From Rhodococcus rhodochrous (lineage in GTDB: Bacteria > Actinomycetota > Actinomycetes > Mycobacteriales > Mycobacteriaceae): a DNA stretch of 64,000 nucleotides. The number at the start of each line of letters is the position of its first letter. The first letter of the stretch is position 1. The notes beneath the pieces are model-generated. The model saw nothing but the letters and a program-made list of their open reading frames with translations, did no database searches and was not told the origin of the DNA. Of the stretch, positions 8,737-18,342 are shown in pieces. Position numbers and translations under genes: made by a program. The stretch covers positions 2,170,001-2,234,000 of the forward strand of contig NZ_CP027557.1 of the NCBI RefSeq assembly GCF_014854695.1, in the 5' to 3' direction.

Positions 8737-9888
8737 GTGGCCGACACTCGATCTTCTTCCCGCACCCGGGTGCTCCTGCTGGGCAGTACCGGTTCCATCG
8801 GTACCCAGGCACTCGACGTGATCGCCGCCAACCCCGACGACTTCGAAGTCGTCGGTCTCGCCGCGGGCGGAGGCAAGACGGACCTGCTCGCCGAGCAGAT
8901 CCGCGCAACGGGTGTCCGCGAGGTCGCCGTGGCCGACCCCGCCGCCGCCGCACGTCTCGACCTGCCGGTCCGGAGCGGCCGGACCGCTGTCACCGAGCTC
9001 GTGCGCGAGGTCGAGGCCGACGTCGTGCTCAACGCCCTCGTCGGCTCCCTCGGCCTCGAACCGACGCTCGCGGCGCTCGGTACCGGTGCGCGACTCGCGT
9101 TGGCGAACAAGGAGTCGCTGGTCGCGGGCGGCTCGCTCGTGACGAAGGCGGCGGCGCCCGGTCAGATCGTGCCTGTGGACTCGGAACACTCCGCGCTTGC
9201 GCAGTGCCTGCGCGGCGGCACCGGCGACGAGGTGGCGCGTCTCGTGCTCACCGCCTCGGGCGGTCCGTTCCGCGGCTGGACCGCCGACCGCCTCGAATCG
9301 GTGACTCCCGAACAGGCCGGCGCCCACCCCACCTGGTCGATGGGACCGATGAACACCCTCAACTCGGCGACCCTCGTCAACAAGGGACTCGAACTCATCG
9401 AGACCCACCTGCTCTTCGGCGTGGACTACGACCGGATCGACGTGACGGTGCACCCGCAGTCGATCGTGCACTCGATGGTCACCTTCGTCGACGGGTCGAC
9501 TCTGGCCCAGGCGTCGCCGCCGTCGATGAAGCTGCCGATCGCGCTGGCCCTCGGCTGGCCGCACCGCGTTCCGCACGCCGCCCCGGCACTCGACTTCTCG
9601 ACCGCGTCCACCTGGGAGTTCGAACCCCTCGACGACGACGTCTTCCCGGCCGTGCGGCTCGCGCGCCAGGCGGGCGTGGGCGGCGGATGCCTCACCGCCG
9701 TCTACAACGCGGCCAACGAGGTCGCCGCCGAGGCATTCCTCGCAGGGACGCTGTCGTTCCCGCGGATCGTGCAGACCGTCGAGGCCGTGCTGAACGACGC
9801 ACACGAGTGGTCCGCCGAACCCAGTACCGTGGACGACGTGCTCGCCGCCGACGGCTGGGCCCGCGACCGGGCGCGCACACTCGTATAG
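8737..9888 (+). CDS. dxr: 1-deoxy-D-xylulose-5-phosphate reductoisomerase
   Basis: A 383-residue enzyme of the MEP isoprenoid pathway; it makes 2-C-methyl-D-erythritol 4-phosphate with NADPH and a divalent metal. The NADPH loop [16 protein letters not shown] is at residues 13-28. The metal and substrate motifs [24 protein letters not shown] and [20 protein letters not shown] are intact. GTG 8737 was chosen because of the -10 box just upstream and because the longer frame to the left shows no similarity. rip1 and ispG follow in the same direction, as in mycobacteria. Confidence 0.97.
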   Translation: MADTRSSSRTRVLLLGSTGSIGTQALDVIAANPDDFEVVGLAAGGGKTDLLAEQIRATGVREVAVADPAAAARLDLPVRSGRTAVTELVREVEADVVLNALVGSLGLEPTLAALGTGARLALANKESLVAGGSLVTKAAAPGQIVPVDSEHSALAQCLRGGTGDEVARLVLTASGGPFRGWTADRLESVTPEQAGAHPTWSMGPMNTLNSATLVNKGLELIETHLLFGVDYDRIDVTVHPQSIVHSMVTFVDGSTLAQASPPSMKLPIALALGWPHRVPHAAPALDFSTASTWEFEPLDDDVFPAVRLARQAGVGGGCLTAVYNAANEVAAEAFLAGTLSFPRIVQTVEAVLNDAHEWSAEPSTVDDVLAADGWARDRARTLV

Positions 9889-9903
9889 GAGGATCGGCCA
9901 CTC

Positions 9904-11121
9904 ATGATGTTCGTACTGGGCGTGGTGCTGTTCGCCCTCGGCATCGCCATCTCCATCGCCCTGCACGAGGCCGGCCACATGTGGACCGCGCAGAAGCTGG
10001 GCATGAAGGTCCGGCGCTACTACATCGGGTTCGGTCCCCGCGTGTTCGCCTTCCGCCGCGGTGAGACCGAATACGGTCTCAAGGCGGTTCCGGCCGGCGG
10101 GTTCTGCGACATCGCCGGCATGACGGCCCTGGACGAACTCGCGCCCGACGAGGTCGAGCGCGCGATGTACAAGCAGAAGACGTGGAAGCGCCTCGTCGTG
10201 ATGTCGGGTGGCATCGCGATGAACTTCCTGCTCGGCATCGTGCTCATCTACGGCCTCGCCGCCAGTGCGGGGCTGCCCAACACCGACAACCGCGCGGTGG
10301 TCGGCACCGTCGGCTGTGCCGCGCCGACCCAGGACGGTCCGCCCGATTACACCCCGGCCGACTGTTCGGGTCCCGGTCCGGCCGAGCAGGCCGGCATCGA
10401 ACCGGGCGACGTGATCGTCGCCGTGGACGGGCAGTCCGTCGAGACCTTCGGCGACCTCGTCCGGGCCACACAGCCCCTGTCGGGCACCGTGCCGTTCACC
10501 GTCGAACGCGGCGAGGAGACCCTCACCGTGCCGGTCACGGTCCAGCAGGTCCAGCGCTGGGTCTACGAGAGCGAGTCGCCCGACGCCGAACCCGTCTCCC
10601 GCACCGTCGGTGCGATCGGTGTCGGGGGAGAGCCGGGAATCATCGAGTACACGCCGCTCTCGGCGATCCCCGCGACCTTCGACTTCACCGGTTACCTCGC
10701 GGTCCGCACGGCCGAGGCGCTCGTGAGCCTGCCGAGCAAGGTCGCCGACCTGTGGATGGCCGTCACCGGGGGAGAGCGCGCGGTCGACACCCCGGTCAGC
10801 GTCGTCGGCGCCAGCGTCATCGGCGGCCAGTTCGCCGAGCGCGGCATCTGGGAGTCGTTCGTGTTGTTGCTCGCACAGCTGAACTTCTTCCTCGGTGCGT
10901 TCAACCTCCTCCCGCTGCTGCCGCTCGACGGCGGGCACATGGCCGTCGCGATCTACGAGAAAGCCCGCAACTGGCTGCGCAGCCTGCGTGGACTGCCGGT
11001 CGGCCCGCCCGTGGACTACATGAAACTGCTGCCGCTGACCTATGTGGCGGTGGTCATCGGTGGCGCCTACATGGTGCTCACCCTCACAGCAGACATCGTC
11101 AACCCCATCAAGCTGTTCTGA
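9904..11121 (+). CDS. rip1: Site-2 (intramembrane) zinc metalloprotease, RseP/Rip1 family
   Basis: A 405-residue membrane protease. The zinc motif HEAGH is at residues 21-25 inside the first membrane segment. A PDZ domain follows (about 150-260, GIEPGDVIVAVDGQSVETF), and the third metal ligand lies in LLPLLPLDGGHM near the C-terminus. In mycobacteria Rip1 cleaves anti-sigma factors and affects envelope lipids; that substrate range is inferred here. AGGAGG at 9888-9893 precedes ATG 9904, and an adjacent ATG at 9907 is equally possible. It lies 15 bases after dxr, so co-transcription is likely. Confidence 0.95.
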   Translation: MMFVLGVVLFALGIAISIALHEAGHMWTAQKLGMKVRRYYIGFGPRVFAFRRGETEYGLKAVPAGGFCDIAGMTALDELAPDEVERAMYKQKTWKRLVVMSGGIAMNFLLGIVLIYGLAASAGLPNTDNRAVVGTVGCAAPTQDGPPDYTPADCSGPGPAEQAGIEPGDVIVAVDGQSVETFGDLVRATQPLSGTVPFTVERGEETLTVPVTVQQVQRWVYESESPDAEPVSRTVGAIGVGGEPGIIEYTPLSAIPATFDFTGYLAVRTAEALVSLPSKVADLWMAVTGGERAVDTPVSVVGASVIGGQFAERGIWESFVLLLAQLNFFLGAFNLLPLLPLDGGHMAVAIYEKARNWLRSLRGLPVGPPVDYMKLLPLTYVAVVIGGAYMVLTLTADIVNPIKLF

Positions 11122-11166
11122 TCTGCGCCGGTAGACTTGCCGAGTAGCGACGAAAGAAGGCGAACT

Positions 11167-12321
11167 GTGACCAGCCCCGTCGGATTGGGCATGCCCGAAA
11201 TTCCTGCGGTCCTCGCACCCCGACGCAAGACCCGGCAGCTCATGGTCGGAAATGTCGGCGTCGGCAGCGATCATCCGGTGTCCGTGCAGTCGATGACCAC
11301 CACGAAGACGCACGACGTGAACGCCACCCTCCAGCAGATCGCGGAGCTCACGGCGTCCGGCTGCGACATCGTGCGTGTGGCGTGCCCGCGTCAGGAGGAC
11401 GCCGACGCGCTCCCGATCATCGCGAAGAAGAGCAAGATCCCGGTGATCGCCGACATCCACTTCCAGCCGCGGTACATCTTCGCCGCGATCGACGCCGGCT
11501 GCGCGGCCGTGCGCGTCAATCCCGGCAACATCAAGGAATTCGACGGTCGCGTCAAGGAGGTCGCCAAGGCGGCCGGCGATGCCGGGATCCCCATCCGCAT
11601 CGGCGTCAACGCCGGCTCCCTCGACCCCCGGTTGCTCGCCAAGTACGGCAAGGCCACGCCGGAGGCGCTCGTCGAGTCCGCCCTGTGGGAGGCGAGCCTG
11701 TTCGAGGAACACGGCTTCGGCGACATCAAGATCTCCGTCAAGCACAACGACCCCGTCGTGATGGTCGAGGCCTACCGGCAGCTCGCCGCGCAGTGCGACT
11801 ACCCGCTGCATCTCGGCGTGACCGAGGCCGGCCCCGCCTTCCAGGGCACCATCAAGTCGGCCGTCGCCTTCGGCGCGTTGCTCAGCGAGGGCATCGGCGA
11901 CACCATCCGCGTGTCGCTGTCGGCGCCGCCCGCAGAGGAGATCAAGGTCGGCACGCAGATCCTGCAGTCGCTGAACCTGCGTCCCCGCAAGCTCGAGATC
12001 GTCTCCTGCCCGTCCTGCGGGCGCGCCCAGGTGGACGTCTACTCCCTCGCCAACGAGGTCACCGCCGGACTCGAGGGCATGGAGGTGCCGCTGCGGGTCG
12101 CGGTGATGGGGTGCGTCGTCAACGGACCCGGTGAGGCTCGTGAGGCGGACCTCGGTGTGGCCTCCGGAAACGGCAAGGGCCAGATCTTCGTCAAGGGCAA
12201 GGTCATCAAGACCGTGCCCGAGGCGCAGATCGTCGAGACCCTCATCGAGGAAGCGATGCGCATCGCCGACGAGATGGAAGGCAACGCCTCGGGCGGCGGC
12301 CCCGTGGTGTCGGTCGGCTGA
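11167..12321 (+). CDS. ispG: 4-hydroxy-3-methylbut-2-en-1-yl diphosphate synthase
   Basis: A 384-residue iron-sulfur enzyme (also called GcpE) that reduces MEcPP to HMBPP, the penultimate MEP-pathway step. The TIM-barrel part carries [16 protein letters not shown] and VNPGNIK. The 4Fe-4S ligands lie in [11 protein letters not shown] and [13 protein letters not shown] 11167 is preceded by GAAAGAAGG at 11152-11160. A -10-like TAGACT lies about 30 bases upstream, so it may have its own promoter in addition to read-through from rip1. Confidence 0.97.
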   Translation: MTSPVGLGMPEIPAVLAPRRKTRQLMVGNVGVGSDHPVSVQSMTTTKTHDVNATLQQIAELTASGCDIVRVACPRQEDADALPIIAKKSKIPVIADIHFQPRYIFAAIDAGCAAVRVNPGNIKEFDGRVKEVAKAAGDAGIPIRIGVNAGSLDPRLLAKYGKATPEALVESALWEASLFEEHGFGDIKISVKHNDPVVMVEAYRQLAAQCDYPLHLGVTEAGPAFQGTIKSAVAFGALLSEGIGDTIRVSLSAPPAEEIKVGTQILQSLNLRPRKLEIVSCPSCGRAQVDVYSLANEVTAGLEGMEVPLRVAVMGCVVNGPGEAREADLGVASGNGKGQIFVKGKVIKTVPEAQIVETLIEEAMRIADEMEGNASGGGPVVSVG

Positions 12322-12435
12322 TACGGGTGGGGCGCACGGGACGGCGTTCTCTCACTTTCGAGGACTCAGGTTTCCACGCCGCCGTCCGGCATGGCACTCT
12401 GATCTCGTATCGGCTTGTCGACGGGTGGTGAGCGA

Positions 12436-13272
12436 GTGCTCAAGCTTCTGGGTGTCCGGTCGTTGGGTGGACGTGACACCGCCGCGGTGCTCCGGGTGCT
12501 CTCCCGCGACCCCGTGGCCGCGTGCATGGTGGCCGGCCGCGTCGAGGAGTACGGACTCGACGGGCGTGCCGTCGGCGGTGAGATGTGGAGCCGCGGCGGC
12601 CCCGAGACCTCGCTGTGCTTCTCCGGCGCGAACCTCATTCCGCTGCTGGGCAGTCCGGACGACATCCAGGCGTTCGCCGAGCGCGCGAGTCGCGGGCCGC
12701 GACTGTGTTCGTCCATCGTCGGTCGCGCCGAGTACGCGCTGCCGATGTGGGAGCGGCTCGAATCGGCGTGGGGCGCTCCCCGCGAGGTGAGGGCAGAACA
12801 ACCCCTCCTCGTTCTCGACCGCGAGCCGCTCGTCGAACCCGACCCGCAGGTCCGTCCCGTGCGGCCCGACGAACTCGATGTCTATCTGCCGGCCGCGATC
12901 TCGATGTTCATCGAGGAGGTCGGTATCGACCCGCGCACCGGCGACGGCGGTGCGGGTTACCGGCGCCGCGTCGCGAGCCTCATCGCGGCGGGACGCGCCT
13001 GGGCGCGATTCGAGGACGGACAGGTGGTGTTCAAGGCGGAGGTGGGCTCCCAGTCGTCCACGGTGGGCCAGATCCAGGGCGTCTGGGTCGATCCCGCGCA
13101 TCGCGGCTCGGGCCTCGGCACGATCGGTACCGCCGCCGTGGCCTGCGCGGTCGCTCGCAGCGGTCGCCTGCCCAGCCTCTACGTCAACAGTTTCAACGCC
13201 CCGGCCCGCGGAGCCTACGCCCGCGCGGGTTTCCGTCAGGTCGCGACGTTCTCCACGGTGCTGCTCGACTGA
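12436..13272 (+). CDS. GNAT acetyltransferase with DUF4081 N-terminal domain
   Basis: A 278-residue protein. The N-terminal half (about 1-140: VLRVLSRDPVAACMVAGRVEEYG ... FSGANLIPLLG in shorter pieces) matches the DUF4081-type domain seen fused to GNAT enzymes in actinobacteria. The C-terminal half is a GNAT domain with the acetyl-CoA loop VWVDPAHRGSGLGTIG and the ending YVNSFNAPARGAYARAGF. The substrate is unknown. GTG 12436 was chosen; other in-frame starts lie up to 21 bases upstream. The same gene follows ispG in mycobacteria. Confidence 0.82.
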   Translation: MLKLLGVRSLGGRDTAAVLRVLSRDPVAACMVAGRVEEYGLDGRAVGGEMWSRGGPETSLCFSGANLIPLLGSPDDIQAFAERASRGPRLCSSIVGRAEYALPMWERLESAWGAPREVRAEQPLLVLDREPLVEPDPQVRPVRPDELDVYLPAAISMFIEEVGIDPRTGDGGAGYRRRVASLIAAGRAWARFEDGQVVFKAEVGSQSSTVGQIQGVWVDPAHRGSGLGTIGTAAVACAVARSGRLPSLYVNSFNAPARGAYARAGFRQVATFSTVLLD

Positions 13273-13290
13273 TCTCCCGTCGGCTCTGCC

Positions 13291-13296
13291 TACGAT
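13291..13296 (+). promoter_or_regulatory. -10 box before the penicillin-binding protein gene
   Basis: TACGAT lies 8 bases before ATG 13305. The interval GACGGGCG contains no convincing ribosome binding site, which suggests a leaderless or nearly leaderless message. Confidence 0.35.
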
Positions 13297-13304
13297 GACG
13301 GGCG

Positions 13305-15146
13305 ATGAGACCTCGAAGTTCCACCCCGGCATCCCCGTACGCACGCGCGCTCCGGATCGGCGCTGTGCTGTCGGCGGCCGTCGTGCTCCTCGGCCTGGCC
13401 GTCGCGTGCACGCCGCGCCCGGCCGGGCCGGAGGCCGCCGCCCAGGCGTTTCTCGACTCGTTCGCCGCTCAGGACGTCGCGTCGGCGGCGGACCGCACCG
13501 ACCGCCCCGACGACGCGGCCGTCGCGATGCAGGAAGTCCTGGACGGGCTTCAGGCCGAATCCCTCACCGCCACCACGACATCCACCCGGATCAGCGGCGA
13601 CTCCGCGACCGTGGGCTACAACTACGAGTGGCACCTGCCGAAGGAACGGGTGTGGCAGTACACCGGTGAGCTCAACATGGGGCGCAGCGGGAACGACTGG
13701 ATCGTGCGGTGGGCGAAATCCGCGCTGCACCCGCAGCTCGGCGAACGGCAGACCATGCAGCTCCGCAGCAGTCCGGCGCCGCGCGCCCGGGTCAACGAGC
13801 ACGCGGGCAGCGACATCCTCGTCCCCGGCACGGTCTACGGCATCGCCTTCGACGCCTCGCAGACCACCGACGTCGCCGGTGCGGCACGACAGCTCGCGTC
13901 GACGTTGTCGGAGTTCGATTCCTCGCTCACGGCGCAGGCGATCGCGGAATCGGTGACGGCCTCGTCCGGGCCGCGGTCGGTGATGCGACTGCGCGAGGAC
14001 GACTACGAGCGCGTCGCCCCACGCCTCGCCGGGATCGACGGTGTCGTGGTGACCGAGCAGGCCGACCTCGTCGCGACCGATCGCAACTTCGCGCCTGATC
14101 TCGTGGGCCAGATCAAGAAGACCGTCATCGACGAGGTCGACGGCACGGCCGGGTGGAGCGTCGTCGTGGTGAACCAGTACGGCGTGGACACCGGGGTGCT
14201 CACCGAGACGCCGCCGCAGCCGGTGCCGTCGTTCTCGGTCAGCCTCGACCGTCCCCTCCAGCTCGCGGCTCAGGCGGCCGTCGATGCCCGCACCGAGCAG
14301 GCGATGACGGTCGTGATCGAGGCGTCCACGGGTGCGGTGCTGGCGGTGGCCCAGAACAAGGCCGCCGACAGGGACGGGCCGGTCGCGCTGGCCGGCCAGT
14401 ACCCCCCGGGCTCGACGTTCAAGATCGTCACCTCGGGTGCGGCGATCGCCGAGGGTCGCGCGACCCCGAACACGATGGTGCCGTGCCCCGGTCGCATCAC
14501 GATCGGCGAGCGGAGCGTGCCGAACTACAACGAGTTCGAGCTCGGGACGGTCTCTCTCGCCACCGCTTTCGCCCGATCCTGCAACACCTCCTTCGCCAAG
14601 CTCGCCTCCGAGATGGCCCCGGACGCGCTGACCGTCGCCGCCTCGCAGTTCGGTATCGGTGTGGACTACGAGGTGGTCGGGATGCCGACCTTCACCGGAT
14701 CGGTTCCGCCCGCGGAGGATCTCGTCGAACGGACCGAGGACGGTTTCGGTCAGGGCAAGGTGGTCGTGAGCCCGTTCGGGATGGCGCTCACCGCGGCGAC
14801 GGTCGCCGCCGGCCGTACTCCGGTGCCCTATCTCATCGCGGGTCGCGAGACGGTTGTGAACGGTTCACCGCCGCCGGTGACGCCGGAGATGGTGGAGGGT
14901 CTGCGCGAGATGATGCGCTTGGTGATCACGAGCGGTACCGCCGACCGTATCCGGGACCAGGGCGACGTCTACGGCAAGACCGGCGAGGCCGAGGTCGAGG
15001 GCGGGTCGCACTCGTGGTTCGTCGGCTACCGCGGCGATCTGGCGTTCGCGACGCTCGTCGTGCGCGGCGGCAGCTCCGACAACGCGGTCGCGGTCACCCG
15101 CGACATGTTCGCCGCCCTGCCGCCGGAGTACGACGAGGGAGCCTGA
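13305..15146 (+). CDS. Penicillin-binding lipoprotein (class B-type transpeptidase)
   Basis: A 613-residue protein. A twin-positive signal peptide ends in a lipobox (LAVAC) near residue 35. An NTF2-like/MecA N-terminal domain and a dimerisation region follow, then a transpeptidase domain. The catalytic triad motifs are intact: SxxK at S370 (PPGSTFK), SxN at S425-C426-N427, and KTG at K558-T559-G560 (YGKTGEAE). It should cross-link peptidoglycan on the outer face of the membrane and be a beta-lactam target. Its place after ispG and the GNAT gene matches the lipoprotein PBP Rv2864c of M. tuberculosis. Confidence 0.93.
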   Translation: MRPRSSTPASPYARALRIGAVLSAAVVLLGLAVACTPRPAGPEAAAQAFLDSFAAQDVASAADRTDRPDDAAVAMQEVLDGLQAESLTATTTSTRISGDSATVGYNYEWHLPKERVWQYTGELNMGRSGNDWIVRWAKSALHPQLGERQTMQLRSSPAPRARVNEHAGSDILVPGTVYGIAFDASQTTDVAGAARQLASTLSEFDSSLTAQAIAESVTASSGPRSVMRLREDDYERVAPRLAGIDGVVVTEQADLVATDRNFAPDLVGQIKKTVIDEVDGTAGWSVVVVNQYGVDTGVLTETPPQPVPSFSVSLDRPLQLAAQAAVDARTEQAMTVVIEASTGAVLAVAQNKAADRDGPVALAGQYPPGSTFKIVTSGAAIAEGRATPNTMVPCPGRITIGERSVPNYNEFELGTVSLATAFARSCNTSFAKLASEMAPDALTVAASQFGIGVDYEVVGMPTFTGSVPPAEDLVERTEDGFGQGKVVVSPFGMALTAATVAAGRTPVPYLIAGRETVVNGSPPPVTPEMVEGLREMMRLVITSGTADRIRDQGDVYGKTGEAEVEGGSHSWFVGYRGDLAFATLVVRGGSSDNAVAVTRDMFAALPPEYDEGA

Positions 15147-15148
15147 GC

Positions 15149-15616
15149 TCAGGCCAGGGCCGGATCCTCGGCGAGGGCGGCGAGCTGTTCGAGCAGCGGT
15201 GCCGCCGCGACGAGTTCGGCGGCATCGACCGGATCCATCGCTGCGAGCACCTCCTGCATCCGTGAGATCCACATACGCCGAATGAGATTCCCGTTGTGCT
15301 CCGCCAGGGGAGTGCGGTGCAGATGGTGCGACCGCCCGTCGTTCGGGTTGGTCGTGCGGGAGACGAGGCCGCGGGCGACGAGGCTGCGCACCGTGGCACT
15401 GACGTTGCTGCTCTGCAGTCCGAGCATGCGCGCGAGATCGGACACGGTGATGCCGGGATGGTCGGAGAGCACCCGCAGGACCTCGATCTCGGACTGGGGG
15501 ATCCCGACCAGGCCCGATTCGCGTTCGCCGACGCGCTGCAACTTCCACACGAGCGTGCGCACGCTGTCGGCCAGGCGGTCGACGTCGGCGTCGCTGATCC
15601 TCGGGTCGTCGGGCAT
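15149..15616 (-). CDS. MarR-family transcriptional regulator
   Basis: A 155-residue winged-helix protein. Residues 45-95 form the HTH and wing: SEIEVLRVLSDHPGITVSDLA, then LGLQSSNVSATVRSLVARG and the wing SRTTNPNDGRSHHL. MarR proteins usually repress a neighbouring transporter and release on binding a ligand. It is divergent from the drug exporter, and a perfect palindrome lies between them. ATG 15616 gives the normal length. It converges on the penicillin-binding gene with 2 bases between the stops. Confidence 0.92.
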   Translation of the reverse strand: MPDDPRISDADVDRLADSVRTLVWKLQRVGERESGLVGIPQSEIEVLRVLSDHPGITVSDLARMLGLQSSNVSATVRSLVARGLVSRTTNPNDGRSHHLHRTPLAEHNGNLIRRMWISRMQEVLAAMDPVDAAELVAAAPLLEQLAALAEDPALA

Positions 15617-15633
15617 GCCTCGATCGTAGGCTA

Positions 15634-15663
15634 GAATCTATATATAAATTTATATATGAATTC
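15634..15663. promoter_or_regulatory. Palindromic operator for the MarR regulator
   Basis: A perfect 18-bp palindrome, ATATATAAATTTATATAT, at 15640-15657. After two mismatched positions on each side it resumes with GAAT at 15634-15637 and ATTC at 15660-15663. It is a strongly AT-rich patch in a sequence otherwise near 70% GC, 18 bases from the MarR start and 22 bases from the exporter start, where it would overlap both promoters. Confidence 0.8.
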
Positions 15664-15684
15664 GAACTTATCGATCGAGGTGTG

Positions 15685-16914
15685 ATGAACCGACCCTCCG
15701 AGGCCGCAACCGGAGTGAAGACCGGCGAGCACGGATCCGGCGGCCGTTCGCTGTCCGGCATGTCCGTGGCGTCGCTCGGTCTGCTGGCCGCCCTGGCCCC
15801 GCTCGCCGTGGACATGTACCTGCCCGGCTTCCCCGACATCGCCGAGGAATTCGGCAGTACCGCGTCCGCGGTGCAGTTCACGCTGACGGCCTTCCTCATC
15901 GGCATGGCCCTCGGCAACCTGATCATCGGACCGATGTCCGACCGGTTCGGTCGCCGCTCGTCCATGCTCATCGGCACGGCCGTGTGCGCGCTTGCAAGCG
16001 TCGCGTGCGCCCTGGCGCCCACCGTGGAACTGCTCGCGGTCTCCCGCTTCGTCCAGGGCTTCGCCGGCGCCGCCGGCATCGTCGTGGGTCGAGCCGTCGT
16101 CTCCGACCGTGCCGAGGGCATGGCCGCGGCGAAGCTGTTCGGCCTGCTCGTGCTCGTCAGCGCAGTGGCGCCCATCGCGGCGCCGCTCGTCGGCGGCGGC
16201 ATCATCCTGTCCGTCGGCTGGCGCGCCGTCTTCTGGTTCCTGGCCGCGCTGAGCCTCGTGATGCTCGCGGCGATCGTCTTCTTCCTGCCCGAGAGCCTCC
16301 CGGCCGACCGTCGCTCGGCGGGTGGCCTCGGCGGCCTGGTGAGCGGGATCGCCGTCGTCGCCCGCGACCGTACCTATCTCGGCTACCTGCTGGCCCACAC
16401 CTTCGCGTTCGGTGTGCTCTTCGCGTACATCTCCGCGTCGCCGTTCGTCATGCAGAAGATCCACGGCCTGTCGACCGGCTGGTTCACCCTGCTGTTCGCG
16501 TTCAACGCCGTGGGCATCAGCCTCGGCAATGTGGTGAACCAGAAGCTGCTCCAGCGCACGACCCCGCACCGGCTGCTCGGCATCGGGTCGGCGCTGCTCG
16601 TCTTCTGGTCCGCCGTGCTCACCGTCAACGCCCTCGCGGGACCCGTCCTCGGAGTGACCATAGTGGCGTTGTGGTTCGGCGTCGCGAGCCTCGGGCTGGT
16701 GCTCGCCAACGCCGCGACCCTCGCTCTCGGTCAGGTCCGGCACGCTGCCGGCACCGGCTCGGCGCTCCTCGGCGCCCTCCAGTTCCTGCTGGCGGCCGTA
16801 GTCGCTCCGATCGTCGGCGCCTGGGGTGAGGACACCGCGGTCCCCATGTCCCTCGCCATGCTCGTCACCGCCGTCCTCGGCCTCGGCTCGATGGCGTTGG
16901 TCCGCAACCGCTGA
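15685..16914 (+). CDS. MFS multidrug exporter, Bcr/CflA type
   Basis: A 409-residue protein with 12 predicted membrane segments. Features of the Bcr/CflA drug:proton antiporters are MYLPGFPDIAEEF in the first loop, the antiporter motif GPMSDRFGRRSSM in loop 2-3, and RFVQGFAGAAGIVVGRAVV in segment 4. The substrate is unknown. GAGG at 15677-15680 favours ATG 15685 over GTG 15682. It is divergent from the MarR gene and probably repressed by it through the palindrome between them. Confidence 0.9.
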   Translation: MNRPSEAATGVKTGEHGSGGRSLSGMSVASLGLLAALAPLAVDMYLPGFPDIAEEFGSTASAVQFTLTAFLIGMALGNLIIGPMSDRFGRRSSMLIGTAVCALASVACALAPTVELLAVSRFVQGFAGAAGIVVGRAVVSDRAEGMAAAKLFGLLVLVSAVAPIAAPLVGGGIILSVGWRAVFWFLAALSLVMLAAIVFFLPESLPADRRSAGGLGGLVSGIAVVARDRTYLGYLLAHTFAFGVLFAYISASPFVMQKIHGLSTGWFTLLFAFNAVGISLGNVVNQKLLQRTTPHRLLGIGSALLVFWSAVLTVNALAGPVLGVTIVALWFGVASLGLVLANAATLALGQVRHAAGTGSALLGALQFLLAAVVAPIVGAWGEDTAVPMSLAMLVTAVLGLGSMALVRNR

Positions 16915-16921
16915 CGGACCC

Positions 16922-18292
16922 TCAGCTCTCCTCGCGATCCGTCGTACTCGCGGGCCGGCCGTCGCGCCGGCCCGCGAGTCGCGTCACCAGCCACAGCACC
17001 ACGCCGATCCCGAGCAGCACCCCGGCCGTCCGGTACTGGGTCGCAGGCCGGTCGACCCACGGTAGGACGAGGAACAGGCAACTGGTCGCCCCGAGCACCG
17101 GAAGGATCGTCGGCGCGCGGAAGTGCCGGTGCTCCACGTGGTCCCGGCGCAGGACCAGGGCCGCGACGTTGACGATCGCGAACACCCCCAGCAGGAGCAG
17201 CGCCGTCGTACCCCCGAGTTCGGGCACCCCGCCGACGAAGACGACGAGACCGACCGCGAGCAGCGTCGTGAACACGATCGCGACATAGGGCGTGCGGCGG
17301 GTCGGGTGCACCCGCCCCAGGACGGCGGGCAGGACGTCCTCGCGGGCGATGCCGTAGATCAGCCGGCTCGCCATCAGCATGTTGATCAGCGCGGTGTTGG
17401 CCACCGCGAACATCGTGACGAAGGCGAAGATCCCGACCGGGAACGCCGGGGCGCCGACCTCGACCACCCGCAGCAAGGGCGTCTCGCCCGCCCCGAGTTC
17501 GTCGGGCGGGACGAGCGAGATCGCGGTGATCGACACGAGCACGTACACCAGCGCAGCGAGACCCAGGCCGAGCAGCAGCATCCGGGGGAAGATCCGGGTG
17601 GGCTCCTTGCACTCCTCGGCCATGTTCACCGAGTCCTCGAATCCCACCATCGCGAAAAAAGCCAGGGCCGTCCCCGCGACCACCGCGGAGAAGACGGACC
17701 GGTCGCCGGGATCGATCTCGACCACACGCGAGAAGTCGCCGCCGCCGAAACCCAACGCCCACATGCCGATCGCGACGATGATGAGCAGGCCGCCCAACTC
17801 GATCATCGTGAGCACCACATTGGTCTTCACGCTCTCGGCGACCCCGCGGAAGTTGATCACCGCCAGGACGAGGACGAAGACCAGCGCGATCACGGTGATC
17901 CCGGCCGTGCCGGCCAGGTCGAGTCCGAAGGCCTCGGCGAAGTTCGCGGCGAACGCCCGCGCAGCCGTGGCGGCAGAGGTGATGCCCGAGGACATCACGG
18001 CGAAGGCCACCAGGAAGGTCAGGAAGTGCACGCCGAACGCCTTGTGCGTGTAGAGCGCCGCTCCGGCCGCCCGCGGATACTTCGTGACCAGCTCCAGATA
18101 GCTGAACGCCGTCACCGTCGCGACGGCGAACGCGACGAGGAACGGCAGCCACACCACGCCACCGACCTCGTTCGCGACCTCCCCGGTGAGGGCGTAGATG
18201 CCGGTGCCCAGGATGTCACCGATGACGAACAGCAGGAGCAGACCCGGCCCGAGAACGCGGACGAGCTGGGGTGAGTCGGTCGTCTCGGCCAC
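16922..18292 (-). CDS. APC-family amino-acid permease
   Basis: A 456-residue transporter with about 12 membrane segments. The start of segment 1 (GLLLLFVIGDILGTGIYAL), SYLELVTKYPRAAGAALYTH and FFAMVGFEDSVNMAEE are typical of APC transporters. The cationic amino-acid or amine transporter subgroup seems likely, but the substrate is not certain. GTG 18292 is supported by GGAAGGGGG six bases upstream; the frame continues far to the left as arginine-rich shadow sequence. It lies 50 bases downstream of the LuxR-type regulator on the same strand, so the pair may be one unit. Confidence 0.88.
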   Translation of the reverse strand: MAETTDSPQLVRVLGPGLLLLFVIGDILGTGIYALTGEVANEVGGVVWLPFLVAFAVATVTAFSYLELVTKYPRAAGAALYTHKAFGVHFLTFLVAFAVMSSGITSAATAARAFAANFAEAFGLDLAGTAGITVIALVFVLVLAVINFRGVAESVKTNVVLTMIELGGLLIIVAIGMWALGFGGGDFSRVVEIDPGDRSVFSAVVAGTALAFFAMVGFEDSVNMAEECKEPTRIFPRMLLLGLGLAALVYVLVSITAISLVPPDELGAGETPLLRVVEVGAPAFPVGIFAFVTMFAVANTALINMLMASRLIYGIAREDVLPAVLGRVHPTRRTPYVAIVFTTLLAVGLVVFVGGVPELGGTTALLLLGVFAIVNVAALVLRRDHVEHRHFRAPTILPVLGATSCLFLVLPWVDRPATQYRTAGVLLGIGVVLWLVTRLAGRRDGRPASTTDREES

Positions 18293-18342
18293 CGCAGGCC
18301 CCCTTCCGCGCACCCTGTCCGCCGGCGGGGGACCGACCGGAT

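Noticed and set aside
8599-11811. A 1070-codon minus-strand open frame across dxr, rip1 and ispG
   Set aside because: It is antisense to three certain genes, and its composition (Arg, His, Gly-rich) is that of a codon shadow.
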